Source of the DNA: Phyllobacterium myrsinacearum
GTDB lineage: Bacteria; Pseudomonadota; Alphaproteobacteria; Rhizobiales; Rhizobiaceae
Direction of reading: 5' to 3'
Length of the DNA: 64,000 bases
Assembly (NCBI RefSeq): GCF_014138285.1
Contig: NZ_JACGXN010000007.1
Location: forward strand, 62,001 to 126,000
Shown here: positions 7,674 through 16,047 of the stretch, one piece after another
Position numbering within the stretch: the first letter of the stretch is position 1
Layout: every line of letters starts with the position of its first letter
The notes under the pieces: model-generated
Database searches by the model: none
Seen by the model: only the letters and a program-made list of their open reading frames with translations
What the model was told of the DNA's origin: nothing
Position numbers and translations under genes: made by a program

Positions 7674-8255
7674 ATGTCAGACAGACCAGTATCAGCCCAG
7701 CATTCCCCCGATGATGAACAATTAGCCGACGGCCTTGATCTGATCGAGGTATCGGGCGCCATCAAATGGTTCGATGTCGCCAAAGGATATGGCTTTGTTG
7801 TTCCTGACAACGCTGATCTGCCCGACATTCTTTTGCATGTGACCTGCCTGCGCCGCGATGGTTTCCAGACCGCGCTCGAAGGCTCCCGTGTCGTCTGCGA
7901 AGTCAAGCAGGGTGAGCGCGGCATGCAGTGCTTCCGCGTCGTTTCCATGGACAGCTCCACCGCCATTCACCCGACCGAACTACCGCCGGTGCGCACCCAT
8001 GTCACCGTCACGCCCTCTAGCGGGCTCGAGCGCGTTCTGGTCAAATGGTTCAACCGGACCAAGGGCTTCGGTTTCCTGACCCGCGGTGAAGGTACTGAAG
8101 ATATTTTCATCCATATGGAAACCCTGCGCCGCTTCGGCCTGACCGAGCTGCGTCCGGGGCAGGTCGTGCTGATCCGTTTCGGCAATGGCGACAAGGGCCT
8201 GATGGCCTCAGAGGTTCATCCCGATATCGGCACGCAACTGCCGGCATCCCATTAA
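7674..8255 (+). CDS. double cold-shock-domain protein
   Basis: This 193-residue protein carries two cold-shock domains. Domain 1 (about residues 24-95) contains GAIKWFDVAKGYGFVVPD; domain 2 (about 118-185) contains VLVKWFNRTKGFGFLTRG with DIFIHMETLRR. Both keep the RNP1-like aromatic motif (KGYGFV, KGFGFL) that binds single-stranded nucleic acid. Two-domain CSPs of this kind are common in Hyphomicrobiales and are thought to act as RNA chaperones or in stationary-phase adaptation. The ATG at 7674 follows GGAGAGGAGGGG. The DUF192 gene starts 10 bases after the stop, so the two are probably co-transcribed. Confidence 0.92.
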   Translation: MSDRPVSAQHSPDDEQLADGLDLIEVSGAIKWFDVAKGYGFVVPDNADLPDILLHVTCLRRDGFQTALEGSRVVCEVKQGERGMQCFRVVSMDSSTAIHPTELPPVRTHVTVTPSSGLERVLVKWFNRTKGFGFLTRGEGTEDIFIHMETLRRFGLTELRPGQVVLIRFGNGDKGLMASEVHPDIGTQLPASH

Positions 8256-8265
8256 AGCCGTTCCC

Positions 8266-8778
8266 ATGAATGCGTTGATCAGATTATGCCGGTCTCTGAT
8301 GATCGGCTTTTTTGCACTTGCATTGGCGACAGTCGCCGCGCATGCCGCCGATCAACAGCCTATGCATCTGCCCATCGATGCGACCCCGCTGGTCATCAAC
8401 ACCAGCAAGGGCGATGTTCCTTTCCAGGTTGAAGTGGCCGATACGGACGAGGAGCGGGAGCGAGGGCTGATGTTCCGCACCGATCTCAGGGACAACAGCG
8501 CGATGCTGTTTGTCTTCGAAGACAGCCGTCTGGTCACCATGTGGATGGAAAACACGCCATCGGCGCTCGATATGATCTTCCTCGATGAAAACGGCCGCGT
8601 ATCGGCCATTCGCGAAAATGCCGTTCCGTTTTCCCGTGCGACAATTTCCTCCGGCGGTCCCGCGCGGTTTGTTATAGAAGTGAAGGCAGGCACGGCCCGG
8701 CGTCTGGGCGTTGCGGTCGGCGACAAGGTGCATCACCCCGCCATTGCGGCAGTCTGCGGCACGTGCACCAAAAAGTAG
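8266..8778 (+). CDS. DUF192 family secreted protein
   Basis: The 170-residue protein has a Sec signal peptide (basic MNALIRLCR, hydrophobic core, cleavage near AHAAD). The mature part shows the DUF192 signatures PFQVEVADTDEERERGLMFR and MWMENTPSALDMIFLDENGRV. It probably works in the periplasm; the biochemical role of DUF192 is not established. It follows the cold-shock gene by 10 bases and precedes an alpha/beta hydrolase by 10 bases, suggesting a three-gene transcript. This CSD-DUF192 order recurs in related genomes. Confidence 0.9.
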   Translation: MNALIRLCRSLMIGFFALALATVAAHAADQQPMHLPIDATPLVINTSKGDVPFQVEVADTDEERERGLMFRTDLRDNSAMLFVFEDSRLVTMWMENTPSALDMIFLDENGRVSAIRENAVPFSRATISSGGPARFVIEVKAGTARRLGVAVGDKVHHPAIAAVCGTCTKK

Positions 8779-8788
8779 GTTCGGACTG

Positions 8789-9544
8789 ATGAAGTTTTTT
8801 GAGAATGATGGATTGAAGCTCGCCTATATCGACGAAGGCGAAGGCGAACCGATCCTGCTGATCCACGGCTTTGCCTCATCGCATTTCTACAATTGGGTCC
8901 AGCCCGGCTGGGTACCGACCCTGACGGCAGCGGGCTACCGGACAATTGCCATCGACAATCGCGGCCATGGCCAGTCGGACAAGCCGCACGAGAGATCGCT
9001 CTATACGCCGACCCTGATGGCGGGTGATGCCGCCGCTTTGCTCAAGCACCTCGGTATCGCAAAAGCCCATGTGATGGGCTATTCCATGGGCGCGCGGATC
9101 ACCGCTTTTCTGGCGCTGGAACATCCTGAACTGGTGCATGACGTGATTTTCGGCGGCCTTGGCATCGGCATGGTGGAAGGCGCCGGTGACTGGAATCCGA
9201 TCGCCGAGGCATTGCTGGCGGAAGACGCCGAGACGGTGACGCATCCGCGCGGCAAAATGTTCCGCATGTTCGCCGACAAGACGAAGAGCGACAAGATCGC
9301 TCTCGCAGCCTGTGTCATCACGTCCAAGGAAGAAATCAGCGAAGCCAATATGGCGAGGATCACCCAGCCCGCACTGGTTGCGGTGGGAACGAGGGACGAT
9401 ATTGGCGGCAGCCCGCACCGGCTGGCTGCCCTGATGCCGCACGGCGAATCCATCGACATCCCGAACCGTGACCACATGCTGGCTGTCGGTGACAAGGTGT
9501 TCAAGGAAGCCGTCGTTGCATTCCTCAAAGCGCACCCGCTCTAA
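8789..9544 (+). CDS. alpha/beta-fold hydrolase
   Basis: This 251-residue single-domain hydrolase has ILLIHGFASS (oxyanion region), the IDNRGHGQSDKP loop, nucleophile elbow GYSMGA (Ser near residue 100), the acid in VAVGTRDDIGG and the catalytic His in PNRDHMLAVGD. It resembles esterase/haloperoxidase-type hydrolases such as 3-oxoadipate enol-lactonase relatives; the substrate cannot be fixed. The ATG at 8789 lies 10 bases after the DUF192 stop and gives the family-typical start MKFFENDGLKLAYIDEG. Confidence 0.9.
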   Translation: MKFFENDGLKLAYIDEGEGEPILLIHGFASSHFYNWVQPGWVPTLTAAGYRTIAIDNRGHGQSDKPHERSLYTPTLMAGDAAALLKHLGIAKAHVMGYSMGARITAFLALEHPELVHDVIFGGLGIGMVEGAGDWNPIAEALLAEDAETVTHPRGKMFRMFADKTKSDKIALAACVITSKEEISEANMARITQPALVAVGTRDDIGGSPHRLAALMPHGESIDIPNRDHMLAVGDKVFKEAVVAFLKAHPL

Positions 9545-9572
9545 GACTATCCGCGTAAACTGCAGTGAGATG

Positions 9573-9756
9573 CGTGGTGCATGGTTCGACAAGCTCACCA
9601 TGAGGGAGATGGTAGGTCATCATGAGGGATAGGGCTCACCATGAGGGAGAGCGAGGATCGCAGGCAGTTCTATTCTGTGAAAACGTTCAGACTGCAATAT
9701 TTCCGATTGGCTTTGCCGCGCCAATGCTCCTCATGGTGAGCTTGTCGAACCACGCA
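9573..9756. repeat. palindromic intergenic repeat, family A, copy 3 (rearranged)
   Basis: The outer arms TGGTTCGACAAGCTCACC-ATGAGGGAG and the reverse complement at 9731-9756 are intact. A second partial arm (GGCTCACCATGAGGGAGAGC) lies inside the element near 9630. The core runs in the opposite orientation to copies 2 and 6. This looks like an internal arm duplication. Confidence 0.88.
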
Positions 9757-9866
9757 CTATAACCGCGACATTGTTTCAACCCGGTGAATTTGAGGTGTCA
9801 GAAAATCATTTTTGCCGTATGCTGGTGGTTAGAGCAAGAACATAGACTGATTGCCTGGAGTAGGAC

Positions 9867-10691
9867 ATGTCCGCAAGCAACCCGATGAAAATGACCGGAT
9901 CGGTTAAGCAGATGGATCCGATCTGGCTGTCCATCCGGGCCGAAGCCGAAGAGACCATCCGTCAGGAACCGCTTCTTGCGACGTTCCTGTACACCACGAT
10001 TCTCAACCACCAGTCGCTGGAGCAGGCGGTCATCCACCGCATTTCGCAGCGGCTCGATCATCCGGATGTTGAATCGGAACTGCTGCGCCAGACCTTTACG
10101 ACGATGATGGAAGCGACACCGTCCTGGTCACAGATCCTGCGCGTCGACATTCAGGCTGTTTATGACCGCGATCCCGCCTGCACCCGGTTCATCGAGCCGA
10201 TCCTCTATTTCAAGGGTTTCCAGGCGATCCAGACGCACCGGCTCGCACACTGGCTTTGGAACGAGGGTCGCAAAGACTTTGCCCTCTATCTGCAGAGCCG
10301 CTCGTCCTCCGTATTCCAGACCGACATTCATCCCGCCGTGCCCATGGGGCAGGGTGTGTTTTTTGATCATGCCACGGGCATCGTTGTCGGCATGACCGCG
10401 GTGATCGAGGATAATGTCTCGATCCTTCAGGGTGTCACGCTGGGCGGCACCGGCAAGGAAACCGGCGATCGCCATCCCAAAATTCGCCACGGCGTGCTCA
10501 TCGGCGCCGGTGCCAATATTCTTGGCAATATCGAAATCGGCCATTGCTCGAAGGTTGCATCCGGTTCCGTGGTGCTCAAGCCTGTCCCGCAGAACGTCAC
10601 CGTCGCCGGAGTTCCCGCCCGCGTCGTTGGCGAAACCGGCTGTGCCGAACCATCCCGTGCCATGGACCAGCTCATCACCAATTTCGACTGA
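9867..10691 (+). CDS. cysE: serine O-acetyltransferase
   Basis: The 274-residue protein acetylates L-serine with acetyl-CoA, the first step of cysteine synthesis. The N-terminal SATase helical domain (WLSIRAEAEETIRQEPLLAT) is followed by HRLAHWLWNEGRKDFALYLQ and by a left-handed beta-helix of hexapeptide repeats with FQTDIHPAVPMGQGVFFDHA, which carries the catalytic Asp and His residues, then GGTGKETGDRHPKI. The C-terminal tail (PSRAMDQLITNFD) keeps the terminal Ile-rich type of end that binds cysteine synthase in family members. A hairpin at 10724-10743 follows. Confidence 0.96.
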   Translation: MSASNPMKMTGSVKQMDPIWLSIRAEAEETIRQEPLLATFLYTTILNHQSLEQAVIHRISQRLDHPDVESELLRQTFTTMMEATPSWSQILRVDIQAVYDRDPACTRFIEPILYFKGFQAIQTHRLAHWLWNEGRKDFALYLQSRSSSVFQTDIHPAVPMGQGVFFDHATGIVVGMTAVIEDNVSILQGVTLGGTGKETGDRHPKIRHGVLIGAGANILGNIEIGHCSKVASGSVVLKPVPQNVTVAGVPARVVGETGCAEPSRAMDQLITNFD

Positions 10692-10723
10692 AACCGAGCG
10701 GTTCAGTGAGTAAAACGAACACG

Positions 10724-10743
10724 CCGGCCCTTTACAGGGCCGG
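10724..10743 (+). terminator. hairpin after cysE
   Basis: CCGGCCCT and AGGGCCGG form a perfect 8-bp stem with a TTAC loop, 33 bases after the cysE stop. Only a short T-rich tail follows, so termination may be partial and read into the next gene. Confidence 0.6.
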
Positions 10744-10797
10744 TTGCTGCATGCCACAAGCCCGCTTCCAGATTATCCATTCGACAGGAGAAACCGC

Positions 10798-11004
10798 GTG
10801 AAACCCGAAGAACTGAAAAAACTCGACAGCTACTTCAAGCGCACATTCGGAAACACGGAACTCACGGTGAAGGCCCGTCCCCGCAAGGACGATTCGGCCG
10901 AACTCTATCTTGGCGATGAATTTCTCGGCCTGATCTACAAGGATGAAGACGAGGGCGAGCTGTCCTACAACTTCTCCATGGCAATCCTCGACATGGATCT
11001 CTGA
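10798..11004 (+). CDS. DUF3126 family small protein
   Basis: The 68-residue protein starts at GTG (ACAGGAG upstream) and reads VKPEELKKLDSYFKRTFGN. The end, GLIYKDEDEGELSYNFSMAI, is the strongly conserved signature of DUF3126, found almost only in alphaproteobacteria. Function is unknown. The upstream in-frame ATG at 10744 lies in the cysE terminator hairpin and is unlikely. The position downstream of cysE is conserved in many Hyphomicrobiales. Confidence 0.9.
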   Translation: MKPEELKKLDSYFKRTFGNTELTVKARPRKDDSAELYLGDEFLGLIYKDEDEGELSYNFSMAILDMDL

Positions 11005-11026
11005 CAGTAGATTGCTGTTGCAAGTG

Positions 11027-11054
11027 GAAGTGACGCCTTGTGAGGCGTTACTTC
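11027..11054. terminator. bidirectional hairpin between convergent genes
   Basis: GAAGTGACGCC pairs with GGCGTTACTTC (one G-T wobble) around a six-base loop. It lies between the DUF3126 stop and the stop of the convergent gene, overlapping the end of the latter. Confidence 0.6.
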
Positions 11055-11773
11055 GGTGTTCTGAGATGGCCTTGTGCGAAGGTCCGGACCTTCTGGTCCA
11101 ACTCCTCCCAGCGTGCGAGAAACTCGCGCGGAAAACGGTAGGTCAACTGCAAATCCTCACCGATGAAAATATCCCGCTGGCAGGATGCGAGATTGGTTCT
11201 CGATGTTTCTTCATCAAGGCAGCGCGCGACGAAGAAATCACGACCTTTGGTCTCAGGTGAAACAGCCAGCTGCTCGCTCACAAAACCGGTGTTTGCACGA
11301 AAATTCTGAATGGTGAGCCCGGATGGGCCTTTGATCCCGGGGCCATCGGTCAGTGTGCTGTAGATCGGCCCATAGCGGCCCGACATGTCGCGGGAGGTGG
11401 CGCGCGGTTCAAACGTCAGGAACAGCAGCGTTTTCGTCTGGCCAGCCCCGTTAAAGTCCTTGATGAAACCCGCCTGATAGCCCTGCATATCGGGCCAGTG
11501 CAGATAGAGATCGACCCTTTGGGCGATCCCGTCACGCCGCTGGGCTCTGAAGCGGATGGCATTGGCAGGCAAGGACAGGACATTGTTGCCAATGACGATC
11601 TCGTGCAGCGTTGTTTCTTCCGTGTGCCCGCCCAGTGATATCGTATGACCGAAGTAGCGGCCTGCAAATCCGAGTGCCGTAGTAATAATGGCCAAGGCCA
11701 CGATCCCATAGAAAATGCGTTGCAGAAACGGACTGCCGGTTATCGATTCCACCCGCTGTGCAGACGTCTGCAT
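11048..11773 (-). CDS. conserved alphaproteobacterial inner-membrane protein, unknown function
   Basis: The protein has 241 residues, a cytosolic N-terminal tail, one membrane anchor (FYGIVALAIITTALGFAGRYF) and a periplasmic domain of about 200 residues. That domain has a repeated HEIVIGNNVLSLPANAIRF-type beta pattern and two cysteines (ARCLDEE and ASCQRDI) that may form a disulfide. No enzyme motif is visible. The ATG at 11773 is used; a TTG one codon earlier exists. It is divergent from the gamma-carbonic anhydrase gene. Confidence 0.75.
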   Translation of the reverse strand: MQTSAQRVESITGSPFLQRIFYGIVALAIITTALGFAGRYFGHTISLGGHTEETTLHEIVIGNNVLSLPANAIRFRAQRRDGIAQRVDLYLHWPDMQGYQAGFIKDFNGAGQTKTLLFLTFEPRATSRDMSGRYGPIYSTLTDGPGIKGPSGLTIQNFRANTGFVSEQLAVSPETKGRDFFVARCLDEETSRTNLASCQRDIFIGEDLQLTYRFPREFLARWEELDQKVRTFAQGHLRTPK

Positions 11774-11924
11774 CAATCTTCCGGTCCTGTTGCCCCGAGT
11801 CCATCAAGATATAACCGGAGAGTGCTGATTTATGGTTAATCACACGTGAAGGTTGTGCTCTGATTTGCATCGCCAAGCGGGAAGCGGCTCGCTAAGCTCC
11901 CGATACAGAATCTCAGGAGAAATC

Positions 11925-12452
11925 ATGCCCATATTCACGCTCGATGGCCACGCGCCTGAATTTGAACACCGCCCGTCAAACTGGATCGCACCCGATGCAA
12001 CCTTGATTGGCAAAGTTTTTATCGGCGAGAATGCCAGTATCTGGTTCGGATGCATTTTGCGCGGCGACAACGAGCTTATCCACATCAGCCGCAACACCAA
12101 TGTGCAGGAGCACACGGTGATGCATACGGATATGGGCTATCCCCTGACGATTGGTGAAGGCTGCACCATTGGCCATCGTGCCATGCTGCATGGCTGCACC
12201 ATAGGCGAGAATACGCTGATCGGCATCGGCGCCATTATTCTCAACGGTGCAAGGATCGGCAGAAATTCGCTGGTGGGTGCTGGAGCGCTGGTAACCGAAC
12301 GCAAGGAATTTCCCGACAATTCCCTGATCGTCGGATCACCGGCGAAAGTGGTTCGAATACTGGATGACGCCGCCATTGCGCAATTGCGGCTTTCCGCTGC
12401 CCATTATGTCGAGAATGGCCAGCGCTACATGCGCGGGATGGAGATTGCCTGA
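11925..12452 (+). CDS. gamma-carbonic anhydrase family protein
   Basis: The 175-residue left-handed beta-helix protein has hexapeptide repeats throughout. Zinc-ligand histidines are in the right pattern: H67 (QEHTVMH), H84 (GHRAMLH) and H89, with the 5-residue spacing seen in Cam-type enzymes. It lacks the acidic loop of archaeal Cam, as do the YrdA/PaaY-like bacterial members, so catalytic activity is uncertain. The ATG at 11925 follows CAGGAGAAATC. It is monocistronic, ending in a hairpin. Confidence 0.9.
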   Translation: MPIFTLDGHAPEFEHRPSNWIAPDATLIGKVFIGENASIWFGCILRGDNELIHISRNTNVQEHTVMHTDMGYPLTIGEGCTIGHRAMLHGCTIGENTLIGIGAIILNGARIGRNSLVGAGALVTERKEFPDNSLIVGSPAKVVRILDDAAIAQLRLSAAHYVENGQRYMRGMEIA

Positions 12453-12468
12453 TCCTCGTTAAACGACA

Positions 12469-12496
12469 AAGCCAGCTCCGCTGCCGGAACTGGCTT
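12469..12496. terminator. hairpin between convergent genes
   Basis: AAGCCAG and CTGGCTT form the outer stem, with additional inner TCCG/CGGA pairing. It lies between the gamma-carbonic anhydrase gene and the convergent BTLCP gene. Confidence 0.6.
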
Positions 12497-12519
12497 CATA
12501 TTAGGATCCGAGGAGCGGG

Positions 12520-13128
12520 TTACTGCCCGATACTGCCGACAAGCACCTGGCGGTCATCGGTGATAGAAACCCATGCACCTGTATTGTGCGTCGACTGGCG
12601 CTTCAAGTAGTCGTAGCTCGTTTCATTCCACGGCTTGATGCGTGGTTCGAGATTATCAAGGATATAGTCACCACGGTCCGTGCGTACCGTCAGGACGGCG
12701 TGGCCTTCGCCATTCAGCTGCCGGACAACGGTAATCAGCAGGGAACTGACCGGCAGACCGCGCTCGATCAGCATCTTGCGCTTGAGCAGGACATAATCCT
12801 CGCAGTCGCCGACCGTGGTTGGATAGGACCAGACTTCGGCCTTGCCCCAGATCTGCATATCGGTTTCCGGCTTTATATCCGTGTTCACCGTGGCGTTGAC
12901 CTGCACCATCTGTGCCCAGACCTTCTGCGTCAGGGATACGGGCGTATCACTGATGCTTCTGATGCGGCATTCGTCCTGATAGGTCTGGCAGAAATCGTAA
13001 TGACCGATCGGCTGCGATGTACGCCCGCCGGTCTGCATCACTGTTGCAGCGGTTACTGCTGGTCCAGCCTGTACAGCGATGCTCATGAACAGAAGGGCTG
13101 TGCCCGCTAGAATTATTCTTTTTATCAT
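12520..13128 (-). CDS. bacterial transglutaminase-like cysteine proteinase (BTLCP)
   Basis: The 202-residue protein begins with a signal peptide (MIKRIILAGTALLFMSIAVQ, cleavage near QAG). The mature domain shows the BTLCP (PF06035) triad: Cys in TVGDCEDYVLLKRKMLIERG, His in NGEGHAVLTVRT, Asp in GDYILDNLEP. Relatives include LapG, a periplasmic protease that cleaves adhesins under c-di-GMP control. LapD or an adhesin is not nearby, so that specific role is not supported here. The start at 13128 is chosen for the signal peptide and the CGGGGAGACGACGG stretch before it. Confidence 0.88.
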   Translation of the reverse strand: MIKRIILAGTALLFMSIAVQAGPAVTAATVMQTGGRTSQPIGHYDFCQTYQDECRIRSISDTPVSLTQKVWAQMVQVNATVNTDIKPETDMQIWGKAEVWSYPTTVGDCEDYVLLKRKMLIERGLPVSSLLITVVRQLNGEGHAVLTVRTDRGDYILDNLEPRIKPWNETSYDYLKRQSTHNTGAWVSITDDRQVLVGSIGQ

Positions 13129-13426
13129 ACCGTCGTCTCCCCGGTTGAGATGACAATGGCAGAGAGATGTTGATCGGTTGGTAATGTGACTCAGTAAATC
13201 TGACAAAATTGAGTAGTACAAAATAAACTATTGGACGTATGCAATGTATTATTGAATATTACCATTTTATTTAAAGTAAGTTTTCACTCAAATAAATGAA
13301 GTATGTTGCAGTTAAGGATTGGTTGTTCTCAGTAGAATGTTATTTATAATGAATTAATGCCATGCTGGCGGCAAGCGCGGCCAGAGAATGCATTTGGTAA
13401 CCAATAAAAGAGATAGCGAGGACCTG
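13129..13426. other. AT-rich intergenic region
   Basis: Between the BTLCP and PilZ genes, both on the minus strand, lie about 300 bases. The part 13190-13360 is markedly AT-rich compared with its surroundings and has many T/A runs. It would hold the BTLCP promoter. No ORF, hairpin or repeat of note is visible. Confidence 0.5.
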
Positions 13427-13993
13427 TTAGTTCTGGAGCGCGATTTCGATCGTTTCACGGCTCTGGACCGCTGCAAACTCGATGGCGATCCCTTCCTCGA
13501 AGTGACGCACAACACGGCCGCGCATCGAACCGAGGATGACCTGGCTGTTCAGGGCAGGGCGCATGCGGATTTCGACGGCGGCGCCGGATATCGACAGATC
13601 AATGATGCGGCAGGGATATTCCCGGCCGTCGGACATGCCCAGCATGGAAATCGGATTGCTTGGCGCAATACGCTGGTGCCGGCGGTCTTCGGGCATATCC
13701 AGTTCGTGCTTGTTGGCCAGCCACGTCAGCTGCGCGGCAATCTTGTTCTTCTTGCGGTCCGATGCAATGAGTGCGAGCAGGAATCCGCCACTGACCAGCC
13801 GCTCCACATTGCCTTCGACCCGGCCGATGTGATCGATATACGCAATGACACGTTCGCCGGTGTTGGCTATGACATCCGTTGCGAAAAGGGCATCGCCCGG
13901 TGACATCTCATCGATCTGGCAGACATGCTCGGTTCGGTCTTCCAGCATGAAGCGGCCGTAGAGCTCCACTTTCACGCGATGAAACTTTCCCAT
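13427..13993 (-). CDS. PilZ-domain protein
   Basis: The protein has 188 residues from the ATG at 13993; an ATG at 14035 would add 14 residues, and neither has a strong ribosome binding site. Two PilZ-like halves are visible: HRVKVELYGRFMLEDRTEH... with VIAYIDHIGRVEG, then EDRRHQRIAPSNPISMLG (the RxxxR c-di-GMP-binding motif in a QRIAP context) followed by CRIIDLSISGAAVEI (the D/NxSxxG motif). It is therefore a likely cyclic-di-GMP effector in the cytosol. Partners are unknown. Confidence 0.85.
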   Translation of the reverse strand: MGKFHRVKVELYGRFMLEDRTEHVCQIDEMSPGDALFATDVIANTGERVIAYIDHIGRVEGNVERLVSGGFLLALIASDRKKNKIAAQLTWLANKHELDMPEDRRHQRIAPSNPISMLGMSDGREYPCRIIDLSISGAAVEIRMRPALNSQVILGSMRGRVVRHFEEGIAIEFAAVQSRETIEIALQN

Positions 13994-14138
13994 GGCGCCG
14001 CCAGTCGCAGTTGAATCGTCACGGTTAAGGAGCATGAAATGTATCCGAAGGCTGAAAATGGATTTCGATCGATCCAGATTAGAACACAAGTCTTAACGGC
14101 GCCGTAACAGAAGCAGGAATTGATCAGAATTTGCTAAC

Positions 14139-14768
14139 CTAATCGATAGTCTTTCCGCCATCGAAAACCATGAGGTGCCTGACCCGGCGGCTGCTGCCCG
14201 GTGCCAGCTGCGGGCCATTGGCGCCCGTCATCCTGTGCTCTTCCAGCGCAGGATTGCCGATGGAGGCAGCGCCTGGCTTCAGCGGGTCCACCATGGCAAT
14301 TGAACGGAGGCTGTTTTCGATGATCGCATCGGACTCCAGCCAGAATGGTTTGCCTGCTGCGGTGATCATTCCGAGGAGATGCCGTTCGTTGACCTCATTG
14401 GCCAGCGGCAGCAGAATGAGATTGAAAAGCATTTTACGGCCGCGGCTGCTTTTGCCTTCATAGGTGGACTGGACAACGGTTTTGCTTGTCAGGCTGCTCG
14501 ATACGATCCGCGCAATGACCGGCTTGTCCTTGGCCTGCCAGATCGAGGTGAATGTCTGGCCTTTCAATTCCCGCCCATAGATCGAGCAGATGCGCGTTCC
14601 CGCCAGCCGGAATCGTGCTTCGGACAATCCGCTGGCGCGCAGGATGAATGTGTCGGAAAGGCGCGAGCGGATGAGAGCAGGCGATATTTCCCGCCGTTCC
14701 GGCGCCGCCCGGGTTCCGCGCAGATCATTCCAATAGGCGAAGATCTCGCTCGTTGCATCATGCCGCAT
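14139..14768 (-). CDS. PAS-domain (PAS_5/DUF1457) protein
   Basis: The 209-residue protein starts with the family signature EIFAYWNDLRGTRAAPERREI followed by the FRLAGTRICSIYGRELKGQTF core, which defines the alphaproteobacterial PAS_5 family. There is no kinase, HTH or cyclase domain, so it is a stand-alone sensor or adaptor. The C-terminal 45 residues are low-complexity with the basic end PGSSRRVRHLMVFDGG. Function is unknown. It shares orientation with the PilZ gene but lies 145 bases away. Confidence 0.85.
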   Translation of the reverse strand: MRHDATSEIFAYWNDLRGTRAAPERREISPALIRSRLSDTFILRASGLSEARFRLAGTRICSIYGRELKGQTFTSIWQAKDKPVIARIVSSSLTSKTVVQSTYEGKSSRGRKMLFNLILLPLANEVNERHLLGMITAAGKPFWLESDAIIENSLRSIAMVDPLKPGAASIGNPALEEHRMTGANGPQLAPGSSRRVRHLMVFDGGKTID

Positions 14769-14805
14769 ATGGTGCTTCCGGTTGGTGTTGCAGGTCTGTA
14801 TGGTA

Positions 14806-14929
14806 CGTGGTTCGACAAGCTCACCATGAGGGAGAGTGAGGATTGCAGGGAGTTAAATTCTGCAATGTTTCCGGTTGGCCTTGCAGCACCACTCTCCCTC
14901 ATGGTGAGCTTGTCGAACCACGAACCACG
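14806..14929. repeat. palindromic intergenic repeat, family A, copy 4
   Basis: Inverted arms CGTGGTTCGACAAGCTCACC-ATGAGGGAGA flank a core of about 60 bases. The core (GAGGATTGCAGGGAGTTAAA...) is the reverse complement of the core orientation seen in copies 2, 6 and 7. Confidence 0.92.
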
Positions 14930-15039
14930 TTCCATCCAACAGCAATGAATTTGCGAATGTCAGTCACATTGGCACCCGCAGCCGGGAAGCGCCATTGTTG
15001 AAGCACCTGCGTCCACCGCAAGGGTCAGTTAAGGTTAAC

Positions 15040-15153
15040 AAATGGTAATGATTGAGCGGGTGCCTGCTCTGTGCGACAAGGCTGGCGAGTAGAGTTCTAT
15101 GTTGACGTATCCAGCCTGAGGCCGTTCAAAACCATTGAACGGCCTTATTTTTG
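15040..15153 (+). ncRNA. candidate small RNA with intrinsic terminator
   Basis: An excellent intrinsic terminator lies at 15119-15152: 11-bp stem AGGCCGTTCAA / TTGAACGGCCT, five-base loop, then TATTTTT. No plus-strand gene precedes it, because the upstream genes run on the minus strand. A second stem (AGGCTGG 15079-15085 with CCAGCCT 15111-15117) sits just before it. This two-hairpin arrangement is what a trans-acting sRNA looks like. The 5' end is a guess. No Rfam family was recognised. An alternative is a leader or attenuator of the rhomboid gene that starts 53 bases later. Confidence 0.5.
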
Positions 15154-15205
15154 TTTGGAGAGTTTGCTGCTAAGCACAGCTTCCAATGAATCAGCTGCAG
15201 GAAGA

Positions 15206-15919
15206 ATGACTGAGCCTATGAGCACTCCTGATCAACCACCGGCACGCGAACCGGTTTTCAACATTCCCGGCGTCATCCTTGCCATATTTGCGCTGTGCGG
15301 CGCTGTGTTTCTGGTTGAAACCTATGTGTTGACCGATGCGCAGGACAGCAACTTCGTGCTGGATTATGCCTTCATTCCCGCACGCTTTTCTCAGTTTGGC
15401 GGTTTCTATTCGCCGGCGGCATGGCTCACCACCATCACCTATTCCTTCATGCATGGCAGTTTCACCCATATTGCCGTGAACATGGTCTGGCTTGCCGCCT
15501 TCGGCTCGCCGCTTGCTGCCCGCATCGGGCCACTGCGCACGTCACTCTTCTGGGTTGTCACGGCGATTGCCGCCGTCATGATGCATTTTGCGATTTATCC
15601 GGCGAGCCCGATCCCTCTGGTCGGCGCTTCGGGTGCGATATCGGGCATGATGGGAGCCGCTGCGCGTTTCGGCTTCCGCCGTTCGACCCAGCGCAACTCG
15701 GCTGCGTTCACCGGGCCGATCCTGCCGATTGCCGTTGCCTTGCGGACGCGTACCGTTCTCGTCTTTGTCGCCGTCTGGTTCATCACCAACATTGCAACCG
15801 GTCTTTTTGCTGTCGTACCGGGTGAAGGCGCGGCAACAATTGCGTGGGAAGCCCATATCGGCGGCTTCCTCATCGGTTTTTTTGGCATTGCCCTGTTTGA
15901 TCGCGATAACCGGCGCTGA
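15206..15919 (+). CDS. rhomboid-family intramembrane serine protease
   Basis: The 237-residue protein has about six membrane segments. The catalytic serine motif is GASGAISGMMG (near residue 145), the catalytic His lies in WEAHIGGFLIGFFG, and the first-loop His/Asn pattern FMHGSFTHIAVNMVWL is complete. It should cleave transmembrane substrates in the inner membrane; substrates are unknown. The ATG at 15206 follows GCAGGAAGA. An in-frame upstream extension would run into the sRNA/terminator region and is rejected. Confidence 0.93.
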   Translation: MTEPMSTPDQPPAREPVFNIPGVILAIFALCGAVFLVETYVLTDAQDSNFVLDYAFIPARFSQFGGFYSPAAWLTTITYSFMHGSFTHIAVNMVWLAAFGSPLAARIGPLRTSLFWVVTAIAAVMMHFAIYPASPIPLVGASGAISGMMGAAARFGFRRSTQRNSAAFTGPILPIAVALRTRTVLVFVAVWFITNIATGLFAVVPGEGAATIAWEAHIGGFLIGFFGIALFDRDNRR

Positions 15920-16047
15920 GCTGTTGGTATAATTGCAAAGCTGTTGCTTTGGGTGCAACATACGCGCACCATGACGCATTGGTCGCAGGGATGAGGAGGA
16001 TCCCCGCGATCAGGAATTCGTTGGGCTAATGTGCAAGGAGGACGTAC

